This document shows positions 43,608 through 50,987 of a stretch of 64,000 nucleotides of DNA, piece after piece. The stretch is from Streptomyces sp. NBC_00582 (lineage in GTDB: Bacteria; Actinomycetota; Actinomycetes; Streptomycetales; Streptomycetaceae): contig NZ_CP107772.1 of NCBI RefSeq assembly GCF_036345155.1, forward strand, positions 9,176,001-9,240,000, given 5' to 3'. Positions within the stretch are counted from its first letter, which is position 1. Every line of letters starts with the position of its first letter. The notes below the pieces were generated by a model, which ran no database searches, was not told the origin of the DNA, and worked only from the letters and a program-made list of their open reading frames with translations. The position numbers were made by a program, and so were the translations under genes.

Positions 43608-45416
43608 TCAGCCGAGCGCACGGTCGAGATTGAAGGCCGCGCTGATCAGCGCGAGATGCGTGAACGCCTGCGGGAAGTTCCCCTGCTGCTCACCGGTCTG
43701 GCTGATCTCCTCGGCGAACAGGCCCAGATGGTTGGCGTACGTCAGCATCTTCTCGAACGCCAGCCGCGCCTCGTCCAGCCGCCCGGCGTGCACCAGCGCC
43801 TCGACGTACCAGAAGGAGCAGATGGAGAAGGTGCCCTCGTCGCCGCGCAGCCCGTCGGGGCTGGCCAGCGGGTCGTAGCGGTAGACCAGCGAGTCCGAGA
43901 CCAGGTCCGCGGTGAGCGCGTCCAGCGTCGACAGCCACTTGGGGTCGGTCGGCGCGATGAACTTGGTCAGCGGCATCATCAGCACCGCCGCGTCCAGCAC
44001 GTCCCCGTCCTCGTGCTGCACGAACGCCTGCCTGCGCGCCGACCAGCCGTGGGTGTGGATGCGCCGGTAGATCCGGTCGCGGCACTCCTGCCAGCGGGCC
44101 AGATCGGCGGGCAGCCCCCGCCGGTTCGCCATCCGTACGGCCCGCTCGATGGCCACCCAGCACATCAGCCGCGAGTACAGGAAGCTCTTCCGGCCGCCCC
44201 GCGTCTCCCAGACCCCCTCGTCCGGCTGGTCCCAGTGGGCGCACACCCAGTCCACCAGGGCGCACACGTCGTCCCACTGGTCGCTGGAGACCGGCCGCGC
44301 CCACTTGTCGTAGAGGTAGACCGAGTCGATCAGCGCGCCGTAGATGTCGAGCTGCAGCTGGTCCGCGGCGGCGTTGCCGACCCGCACCGGCGCCGAGCCC
44401 TGGTGGCCCTCCAGATGCGTGAGCTCGGTCTCCGACAGATCCGTGCGCCCGTCGATGCCGTACATGATCTGCAACGGCCCCGAGGGCTTCCCGTCACCCG
44501 GCGTGATGTGCCGGGTCACGAACTCCATGAACGCCTCGGCCTCGTCGGAGAACCCCAGCCGCAGCAGCGCGTACACACAGAACGCGGCGTCGCGCACCCA
44601 GACGTACCGGTAGTCCCAGTTGCGCTCACCGCCGAGCTGCTCCGGCAGGCTCGTGGTCGGCGCGGCCACGATCGCCCCGGTGGGCGCGTAGGTGAGCAGC
44701 TTCAGGGTGAGGGCGGAGCGGTGGACCATCTCCCGCCAGCGGCCCCGGTACCGGGAGGCCGACAGCCAGCGCCGCCAGTACGTCACCGTCTGCGCGAACT
44801 GCTCCTCGGCCTCCGTGCGCGCGCACCGCCGCGGGTTGACCTCGCCGCCGACCTGGTCGAGGGCGAACACCGCCGACTCGCCCTCGGACAGCTTGAAGTC
44901 CGCCCGCACGTCCGGCCCGTCGCACTCCAGCGGCACCGTCGCCGTCAGCGACAGGGCCAGTTCCTCGGACGCGAAGACCGCCATGCCCTCGACCACGCGC
45001 AGGGTGTGCGGACGGGCGCCGTAGTCGAACCGGGGAGCCACCCGCATACGGAACGGCAGCGCGCCGCGCACGCACAGCACCCGCCGGATCAGCCGGTGCC
45101 GCTCGGCCTCGGCGGCCCCACCGGTCACCGGCATGAAGTCCTGCACCTCGCCCACCCCGTCCCCGGTGAAGAAACGGGTGATCAGGACGTTGGTGTCGGG
45201 GAAGTAGAACTGTTTGGTGCGGGCCGGGACCGCCGCCGCCAGCTCGAAGCAGCCGCCGCGCTCGGCGTCCAGGATCGAGCCGAACACGCTCGGAGAGTCG
45301 AAGGCGGGACAGCAGTACCAGTCGATCGTGCCGTCCGTCCCCACCAGGGCCACGCTGCGCAGATCACCGATGAGCCCGTGCTCGGCGATCGGCAGATAGC
45401 GGCCGGCATCGGTCAT
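43608..45416 (-). CDS. GH15 glucoamylase/trehalase-like glycosidase
   Basis: A 602-residue cytoplasmic glycosidase of family GH15. The N-terminal beta-domain has IGDLRSVALVGTDGTIDWYCCP. The (alpha/alpha)6 barrel has GGERNWDYRYVWVRDAAF, DEGVWETRGGRKSFLYS with the general acid Glu, and the late TGEQQGNFPQAFTHLAL with the general base Glu. Homologues in actinobacteria act as trehalase or alpha-glucosidase. There is no signal peptide. GH15 is inverting and releases beta-glucose. It is convergent with the sugar importer operon, 24 bases away. Confidence 0.93.
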   Translation of the reverse strand: MTDAGRYLPIAEHGLIGDLRSVALVGTDGTIDWYCCPAFDSPSVFGSILDAERGGCFELAAAVPARTKQFYFPDTNVLITRFFTGDGVGEVQDFMPVTGGAAEAERHRLIRRVLCVRGALPFRMRVAPRFDYGARPHTLRVVEGMAVFASEELALSLTATVPLECDGPDVRADFKLSEGESAVFALDQVGGEVNPRRCARTEAEEQFAQTVTYWRRWLSASRYRGRWREMVHRSALTLKLLTYAPTGAIVAAPTTSLPEQLGGERNWDYRYVWVRDAAFCVYALLRLGFSDEAEAFMEFVTRHITPGDGKPSGPLQIMYGIDGRTDLSETELTHLEGHQGSAPVRVGNAAADQLQLDIYGALIDSVYLYDKWARPVSSDQWDDVCALVDWVCAHWDQPDEGVWETRGGRKSFLYSRLMCWVAIERAVRMANRRGLPADLARWQECRDRIYRRIHTHGWSARRQAFVQHEDGDVLDAAVLMMPLTKFIAPTDPKWLSTLDALTADLVSDSLVYRYDPLASPDGLRGDEGTFSICSFWYVEALVHAGRLDEARLAFEKMLTYANHLGLFAEEISQTGEQQGNFPQAFTHLALISAAFNLDRALG

Positions 45417-45475
45417 GACAGCCTCCCTGGCCCGCCCCGCGCTGGCGAGACCTCCAGCCTAGGCGGGATCGGCCC

Positions 45476-46024
45476 TCACGTCCTCGGCAGCCAGTCGTCC
45501 AGGGCGTCGATGAGCCGGTCGAGCGCGGGCTCCTCACCGGAGCGGTCCGTCATCACCGTACGGCCGCCGAACCGCAGCGTGTACTGGAACGAGTCGTACG
45601 CCCCGCTCCCCATCGTGAACGAGGGGACGTCCTCCAGCGCCGGATCCCCGAGCAGCAGGCGCAGGCTCCGGAACTGCGCCGCGGTCGTCCGCCGGACCCG
45701 GGACGCGCCCTTGTCGGTGACCCGGACCGTGCCGTCGCCCCGCAGCACCACCTCCTGGTTCACCCCGGCGAAACCGCCGGTGATCGTCATGGTCGCCAGC
45801 TTCTGGTCCGGACCGGTCACGGGCACGGGCGTGGGCGTGGGGCGCGCGGACGCCGACCGGGAGGGGGAGGCCCCAGGCGGGCCGGAGGAGGTCGTCGAGG
45901 TGGCCGTCGGACCCGTCGGGCCGGTCGACTGCCCGCCGGTGTCCTCGAAGGTGCAGCCGGACAGGGTCAGCACACCCACCGCGCACACCGCCGCCGCGCC
46001 CGCGGCCGTCCCCCTGGTGAACAT
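45476..46024 (-). CDS. Lipoprotein of unknown function
   Basis: A 182-residue protein with a lipoprotein signal (VCAVGVLTLSGC, Cys near residue 24), a 45-residue Thr/Ser/Pro-rich tether and a C-terminal domain of about 110 residues. The domain reads MTITGGFAGVNQEVVLRGDGTVRV, TAAQFRSLRLLL and FQYTLRFGGRTVMTDRSG. This looks like a small beta-sandwich seen in many actinobacterial lipoproteins; no enzymatic residues stand out. It lies 59 bases before the GH15 gene in the same direction. Confidence 0.75.
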   Translation of the reverse strand: MFTRGTAAGAAAVCAVGVLTLSGCTFEDTGGQSTGPTGPTATSTTSSGPPGASPSRSASARPTPTPVPVTGPDQKLATMTITGGFAGVNQEVVLRGDGTVRVTDKGASRVRRTTAAQFRSLRLLLGDPALEDVPSFTMGSGAYDSFQYTLRFGGRTVMTDRSGEEPALDRLIDALDDWLPRT

Positions 46025-46086
46025 GACGTCCCCCGCGTGTCGAGCCCTGAATGAGCGTCACATCAGGGTGCCATGCCGGGGTTCGA

Positions 46087-46418
46087 GCCGCGAGTGGGGC
46101 AGCGCGCTCAACATGTGGACCACCCGGCACGGCACCCTGGTCGGCGCCGGCACGACCGTCGTCCAGGTGGACGACGACCCGTCGGCCCTCGGCGCGCACC
46201 GGGCGCGGCGGCTCGGCGTCACCGGCGACGTCACGCTCACCGCCCTACGGCTGCTTGAGGCGGGCGAGGAGAACGCGAGGGACTGCGCACCGCGACCTCG
46301 CCAAATCGTGGCCGTGGAGGAGTGGCTCGCGGGGCGGCGGTCGGCGCCGCTGCTCGTCGACGCGAAGGCGGTCGAGGACCGCGGCGCCTGGTGGCTGGAG
46401 GAGGCGTTCCGCGGACAC
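46087..46418 (+). pseudogene. Thiamine-diphosphate enzyme remnant (acetolactate synthase-like)
   Basis: The frame reads EWGSALNMWTTRHGTLVGAG, then VVQVDDDPSALGAHR and GVTGDVTLTALRLL. This is the central cofactor-binding-like domain of ThDP enzymes such as acetolactate synthase. It then jumps to EEWLAGRRSAPLLVDAK and WWLEEAFRGH, which is the extreme C-terminus of the same family. The N-terminal catalytic domain and most of the ThDP-binding domain are missing, and the usual stop after FRGH is gone. It fills the 436-base gap between the lipoprotein and vWA genes and is non-functional. Confidence 0.7.
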
Positions 46419-46460
46419 CGAACGCTCCCTCAGCCCCCTCCGTCGACGTCCCGGCTCGGT

Positions 46461-47774
46461 TCATCCGATGTCCACCACCCGTGCCCAGTCGGGCGGCGGG
46501 TCCGGTACGTAGTCGGGGTCGTCCTCCCGCCAGGACCCGGCCCCGGGCCGGGAGAAGAGGCCCACGACCGTACGGCACGCCGGGCGCGCCGTGGGCCAGG
46601 GCGTCTGACCGTCCGTCAGCACCACGACGACATCGGGCCGCGGCGGCGTCCGCAGCGCCCTGGCGAAGCCCGTGCGCAGATCCGTGCCCCCACCGCCCAT
46701 CAGCGGAATCCCCTCCCCCCTGCACAGCGAGTGCGCCAGCTGCGCGTCCGCGTCGCACGGCACCACCGTGACCAGGTCCCGCCGCCCGCCCACGGCACGG
46801 CAGATCGCGGCGACCTCCAGCAGCGCGCTGCCCAGTTCGACGTCGCTGACCGACCCGGAGGTGTCGATGATCACGGACACCTGGGGCGGCCGGCGCCGCA
46901 GACTCGGCAGGACGACCCCGGGCACCCCGGCCGAGCGCCGCGACGGCCGCCCGTACGAGTAGTCCTCGCCCCCGCCCGCGCCCGAGGCGGCCGAGCGGAC
47001 CGCCGCCCCCAGCAACTCCCGCCAGGGCTGCGGCGGATGGAACGCCTCCTCCGCCCAGCGCCGCCACTGCTCGGGCGTGTTCCCCGGGCGGCCCTTGATG
47101 CCCTGTGCCACCCGGAAGCGGACGGCGTCCCGTTCCTGCTCGCTCAGTCCGTGCGCGCCGGCCGGGCCGAGGTCCCACTCCCGGTCCAGCCCGTCGGCGC
47201 CGCTGCCGCAGTCCAGCCAGGCCAGGTCCTGGGTGCGCGGGCCCAGACCGAAGAGGCGCAGATAGTCCTCCATCAACTCGCCCTCGGGCAGCCCCAGGAA
47301 CTCCGGATCGACCGCGCCCGCGGGCCGGACCAGGCCGTCGCCGTAGGCGTCGTCGTTGATCTCGCAGTCTGCCGCGATGTTCATCCGCAGCCGTTCGCCC
47401 GGGCCGGTCAGACCGCGCTCGCGGGCCACTCGGTCGCTGCGCCCGTGATGGTCGCGCAGCAGATGCGACACCTCGTGCACCCAGACCGCCGCCAACTCCT
47501 GAACCGGCATCCGTTCCACGAACCCCGGCGAGACGTAGCAGCGCCAGTGCTTGTCCACGGCCATCGTCGGCACCCGCCGGGACTCGACGACATGCAGGGC
47601 GAAGAGCGCCGTCGCCAGATAGGGGCGGGCCCGCGCGGCGTACAGCCGGGCGGTGAAGAGCTTGTCGCGGTCGAGGGGCACCGGCGTGTCCACGCCGGTC
47701 ACCGGCCGTGCCTCCTCCATGCCTCGGTCGTGCGTGCCTGTGTCGTCCGCCCTCACGCCGTCGTCCGCCCTCAC
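46461..47774 (-). CDS. Metallopeptidase-like vWA protein, partner of MoxR
   Basis: A protein of about 437 residues in two parts. The N-terminal half is a DUF2201-like predicted zinc metallopeptidase: VWVHEVSHLLRDHH (HExxH), then NIAADCEINDDAYGDG with possible third ligands. The C-terminal half is a vWA-like domain with MIDAS motif IDTSGSVSD and a late VVVLTDGQTPW. MoxR-vWA pairs act as chaperone-like machines on metal or protein targets. The start is uncertain: GTG at 47774 has GGGAGG eight bases upstream, GTG at 47792 overlaps the moxR stop, and ATG at 47720 begins close to the domain. Confidence 0.85.
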   Translation of the reverse strand: MRADDGVRADDTGTHDRGMEEARPVTGVDTPVPLDRDKLFTARLYAARARPYLATALFALHVVESRRVPTMAVDKHWRCYVSPGFVERMPVQELAAVWVHEVSHLLRDHHGRSDRVARERGLTGPGERLRMNIAADCEINDDAYGDGLVRPAGAVDPEFLGLPEGELMEDYLRLFGLGPRTQDLAWLDCGSGADGLDREWDLGPAGAHGLSEQERDAVRFRVAQGIKGRPGNTPEQWRRWAEEAFHPPQPWRELLGAAVRSAASGAGGGEDYSYGRPSRRSAGVPGVVLPSLRRRPPQVSVIIDTSGSVSDVELGSALLEVAAICRAVGGRRDLVTVVPCDADAQLAHSLCRGEGIPLMGGGGTDLRTGFARALRTPPRPDVVVVLTDGQTPWPTARPACRTVVGLFSRPGAGSWREDDPDYVPDPPPDWARVVDIG

Positions 47775-47795
47775 GCCGTCGTCCTCCCTCACGCC
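47742..47795 (-). repeat. Three tandem 18-bp units over the moxR stop / vWA start
   Basis: Units at 47742-47759, 47760-47777 and 47778-47795; on the minus strand each reads GGCGTGAGGGCGGACGAC (the first has GGGAGG). Each unit carries a GTG codon, and the first carries a ribosome-binding-like GGGAGG. The protein reads VRADDG repeats if translated. Confidence 0.9.
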
Positions 47796-49036
47796 TTGGC
47801 CGCTGCCGTCGCTCGCTGCGCCCGCTCCGCCCGCTGTGACAGCGAGACGACCCCGGCGAGCTGCTCGATCGACGCCGGCACCTGCCACTCCTGGCAGCGC
47901 AGCGCCGCGAGGGTCGTCGCCGGGACCACCACCAGATCCGGCGCCCCGGTCTCCACCGCCCGCACGAGCAGGGCCCAGGCCGCGTCCCAGCGGGACTTGT
48001 CCGGGCGTTCCCGTACGGCGGCCACCACCCCGTCGAGCACCGCCTGCCGCAGATCCCCGCGCTCGGGCAGCTCGGCACCCGCCGGCTCGGCGAGCAGCAC
48101 CTCGGGGTCCGGGAGGTCGAGCCGGTCCAGGCCCGCCAGCAGCTCCAGGCCCGGCCCGTCGCCCACCGTGCCCCTGACCAGCAGGGCGAGCACGTCCCGC
48201 GAGGAACCGGCCGCCGTCGCGAACGCGATCAGCCGCAGGGTCATCTCCCAGCTCCGGGGTGACGGCCAGGGGCCGCCCCGGCGCGTCTCCCCGCTGGGCA
48301 GCCGGTGCACGAGCGGCGGGCGCGCGGTGAGGAACGCGCACACCGCCCGGCGTGCGTACGCCACGGCCTGCGGCAGCTTCTCCGGGTCGAGCCGGGGCAG
48401 GGTCGCCCGCGGCCAGGTCCCGCCGAGCCCCCGTACGACAACCTCGTGGTCGTGTTGCCACTGGAGGTGCACGAACCGGTTGGCGAGCGGAGGGCTCAGC
48501 TCCCAGCCGTCGGCCGCGGAGGACCGGGGGTTGGCGGCGGCCACGATCCGCACCCCGGGCGGCAGCCGCAGGGCGCCGATCCGCCGCTCCAGCACCAGGC
48601 GGAGCAGCGCGGCCTGGACGGCGGGCGGCGCGGTCGACAGCTCGTCGAGGAACAGCAGACCCCGGCCGGCCCGCACCAGCCGCACCGCCCAGTCCGGCGG
48701 CGCCAGCGGGACGCCCTGCTCGGCGGGGTCGTCCCCGACGACGGGCAGCCCGGAGAAGTCGGAGGGTTCGTGCACGCTCGCGATGACCGTGGTGAGCGGC
48801 AGATCGAGGGACTCGGCGAGCTGGGTCAGGGCGGCGGTCTTGCCGATCCCCGGCTCGCCCCACAGCAGGACGGGCAGATCGGCCGCCACGGCGAGCGTCA
48901 GGGCCTCGAGCTGGTGGTCGGGGCGCGGTTCGGTGTCGGCCTCGCCCAGCAGGGCCAGCAGATCTGCGGCCACGTCGAGCCGGGAGTCGGGGGCAGGGGC
49001 GGTGGTGGGTACGGCGGACGGGGTGCTGGTGGGCAT
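47789..49036 (-). CDS. MoxR-family AAA+ ATPase (module 1)
   Basis: A 415-residue AAA+ ATPase. A Thr/Pro-rich head is followed by Walker A LLWGEPGIGKTAAL near residue 65, IASVHEPSDFSGLPV, Walker B RGLLFLDELSTAPPAVQAALL near 130, sensor 1 VRIVAAANP and an arginine finger region PPLANRFVHL. MoxR ATPases work with vWA proteins as remodelling machines. The downstream metallopeptidase-vWA gene starts at or within a few bases of its stop. ATG at 49036 follows AAGGTGA. Its leader contains an unusual T-rich repeat on the minus strand. Confidence 0.93.
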   Translation of the reverse strand: MPTSTPSAVPTTAPAPDSRLDVAADLLALLGEADTEPRPDHQLEALTLAVAADLPVLLWGEPGIGKTAALTQLAESLDLPLTTVIASVHEPSDFSGLPVVGDDPAEQGVPLAPPDWAVRLVRAGRGLLFLDELSTAPPAVQAALLRLVLERRIGALRLPPGVRIVAAANPRSSAADGWELSPPLANRFVHLQWQHDHEVVVRGLGGTWPRATLPRLDPEKLPQAVAYARRAVCAFLTARPPLVHRLPSGETRRGGPWPSPRSWEMTLRLIAFATAAGSSRDVLALLVRGTVGDGPGLELLAGLDRLDLPDPEVLLAEPAGAELPERGDLRQAVLDGVVAAVRERPDKSRWDAAWALLVRAVETGAPDLVVVPATTLAALRCQEWQVPASIEQLAGVVSLSQRAERAQRATAAAKA

Positions 49037-49070
49037 GTGTGTGATCACCTTTGGGTCGGGGTGAGCCGAG

Positions 49071-49120
49071 TGAGGGAAAACGACAAGAGAAAAGGACGAG
49101 AGAAAACGGCGAGAGAAAAG
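49071..49120. repeat. GAGAAAA repeats in the leader of the MoxR gene
   Basis: The + strand reads gagggaaaacgacaagagaa and on through aaggacgagagaaaacggcg and agagaaaagg: four phased copies of a 12-14 base unit, (G/C)GA(C/G)(A/G)AGAGAAAA. On the minus strand, which codes for MoxR 35 bases downstream, it is a T/C-rich tract. It is far more AT-rich than its surroundings. Confidence 0.8.
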
Positions 49121-49136
49121 GCGGGTGGGTCCCGGG

Positions 49137-50519
49137 TCAGCGCGGGGTGGTGTGACGCGGATGCGAGCGCAGGTGGAGGGGGCGCCGGTCCTGCGGGCTG
49201 TTCCGGGTGGGCCCGGGTCCCGTGAGCCCCGCCCGGAACAGCCCGTAGGTGATCCGCCGGTGCGCGGCCTCCTCCAGGGCGTCCCGCAGCGCGCCGTCGC
49301 GCAGCACCGCCTCGGGGCCCAGCAGGCCCTCGACCACGGCCAGCGCACCGGCGATGTCTCCGTGGCTCAGGCGTTCGCGGACCCCGTCGAGACAGTCGGG
49401 GCGGCGGTGCGCCCGGTCGACGGCCTGGAGACAGGGCAGGGGAGTGCCGGTCAGCGCGGCCAGCAGCTCCTCCCGGCGGATCTCCTCCGGCTCGTGGTCG
49501 AGCGGGGCCAGGACACCGTCGACCAGGCCGATCCGGTGCCGGGCGCCGCGGCACTCCACGAGCCGCGCCCGCCCCGCCGGGTCGTCGCTCCTCGGCGGAG
49601 GCACCGGTGGGCGGCCCGGTACGAGCGCCGCGGCGACCAGGGGATGCAGCAGATCGGCGTCGATGGCACCGGTGCGCAGCAGCTCCAGATCGGGGAGCAC
49701 CCAGGTGGCCGCGTCGGGCAGGACCGGCAGCGCGGAGACCCCGCCCCCGGAGGGCGCCCGGGTGATCCGCAGCCCGGGCGGCCCGCTGCCGTCCCCCTCG
49801 GCGGCCGGTTCCAGGGCCAGCCGACGGCGCCCTCCGAGCCGTACGAGAACGGTCCCGCCCGGCCGGCCCTCGGCGGCGAGCAGGATCCCGGCCTCGTCCG
49901 CCCACCGGCCGACGGCACACCCGAGGTCGGGGGGTACCAGCCCGGGCTCCGCGCCGGGATCCGGTCCCGCACCCCGGGCGCGTGCCCCCAGCTCCCCGGC
50001 CCGCTCCGCATCCCACAGATGCCGGTGCAGGTCGAGGCGGAACCGCCGGTCGGGACAGGGATGCGGATGATGCGAGGCGCGGTCCGCCGGACGGGACGCG
50101 TCCCACAGCGCGAGGCTCATCCGCTGCCCGGCGTCCGCCCAGGCCGGTGCCGTCCGCACCACGAGGTGCGCGGGCCGCTCGCCGCCCGGCCCCTCGGTGT
50201 CGTACCGGGCCAGTGACAGGGTCAGCCCCGGTCGGAGCAGTCCGTCGGGAGCGATCCTCGGCATGTGCCAGCGCAGCAGGTCGGGGGCGAGCCGGCGCAG
50301 GTCGGCCCGGACCCGGTCGGCCAGTTCCCGGCCGTGGGTCCGCGCCACGGAACGCGGAGCGAGGTCGACGTCGATGCCCGCGGCGGCGCACGCCCCCGCC
50401 CAGTCACCGGCCAGCCGGCGGGCGGTCGCGGTCTCGATCATGGAGGGCGGGACGGCGAACTCGCGCACGCGCCGCCAGAAGGAAAGCCGGGAGTCCCCGA
50501 ACGCGGTGTGAGTGGCCAT
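49137..50519 (-). CDS. Uncharacterised 460-residue protein of MoxR-vWA module 1
   Basis: A soluble protein with no family I recognise. The start ATG at 50519 follows AAGGTGAG. An N-terminal helical part has FWRRVREFAVPPSMIETATARR and GRELADRVRADLRRLAPDLL with HMPRIAPDGLL. A middle beta-rich part has LVVRTAPAWADAGQRMSLALWD and GGTVLVRLGGRRRLALEP. The C-terminal part has VECRGARHRIGLVDGVLAPLDH and repeated hydrophobic helices (HGDIAGALAVVEGLLG). It is the first gene before MoxR and the vWA protein, in the same direction with a 100-base gap, so it is probably the third member of the system, perhaps the substrate-recognition or target protein. Confidence 0.75.
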   Translation of the reverse strand: MATHTAFGDSRLSFWRRVREFAVPPSMIETATARRLAGDWAGACAAAGIDVDLAPRSVARTHGRELADRVRADLRRLAPDLLRWHMPRIAPDGLLRPGLTLSLARYDTEGPGGERPAHLVVRTAPAWADAGQRMSLALWDASRPADRASHHPHPCPDRRFRLDLHRHLWDAERAGELGARARGAGPDPGAEPGLVPPDLGCAVGRWADEAGILLAAEGRPGGTVLVRLGGRRRLALEPAAEGDGSGPPGLRITRAPSGGGVSALPVLPDAATWVLPDLELLRTGAIDADLLHPLVAAALVPGRPPVPPPRSDDPAGRARLVECRGARHRIGLVDGVLAPLDHEPEEIRREELLAALTGTPLPCLQAVDRAHRRPDCLDGVRERLSHGDIAGALAVVEGLLGPEAVLRDGALRDALEEAAHRRITYGLFRAGLTGPGPTRNSPQDRRPLHLRSHPRHTTPR

Positions 50520-50744
50520 CAGCACTCACCTTGCGCGGACGGGTCCCCCAATCTGCGAACAGAAGGAGTAGTCATCGCGGCGATCGTACGGACCGGAACC
50601 ACGTTCCGCCACACGGTTTTTCCGGAGCCGGTGACGGCCGTTCGGCCCGGGACGCGGGGTCCGGTGGATCCCTGTCCTCGTCCTTGCGACCCGGTCCGAT
50701 ACGCCCGACTGTGGGGACAGTGCCGGTGCTGAGGAGGACGGGCG

Positions 50745-50975
50745 ATGACCGATGCCGAGGGACCCGTGGACGCCGAGCGGCAGCGGCTCGTGGAGGCCGA
50801 CGCCGGCCTGGCGCCCTGGCGGCGCTGGGGCCGGTATCTGAGCGAGCGGCAGTGGGGGACGTCCTGGGCCGGAGGCACCGCGATCCCCGCCCTGCGGGCG
50901 ACCGACGGGGCCGTCCGCGCCGACCTGGCAGCGGGGCGGCCGGGAGTCGCTCGCACCCTCGCCGGGCGAACGTGA
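50745..50975 (+). pseudogene. MGH1-like glucosidase, N-terminal fragment
   Basis: The 76-codon frame begins like MGH1-type glycosidases (GH63-related): RLVEADAGLAPWRRWGRYLSERQWGT, which in full-length proteins continues VREDYS and runs to some 850 residues. Here the match ends after QWGT, and the remaining 32 codons (SWAGGTAIPALR and on) show no family likeness before TGA. The promoter and start seem kept while the body was deleted. It lies 12 bases before the GH13 gene, which may still use its promoter. Confidence 0.7.
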
Positions 50976-50987
50976 GGAGCCCCTGTC

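Noticed and set aside
43656-49064. An 1802-codon open frame on the + strand.
   Set aside because: It is antisense to GH15, the lipoprotein and both MoxR-vWA genes. Only the short ThDP-enzyme remnant inside it (46087-46418) resembles a protein family.
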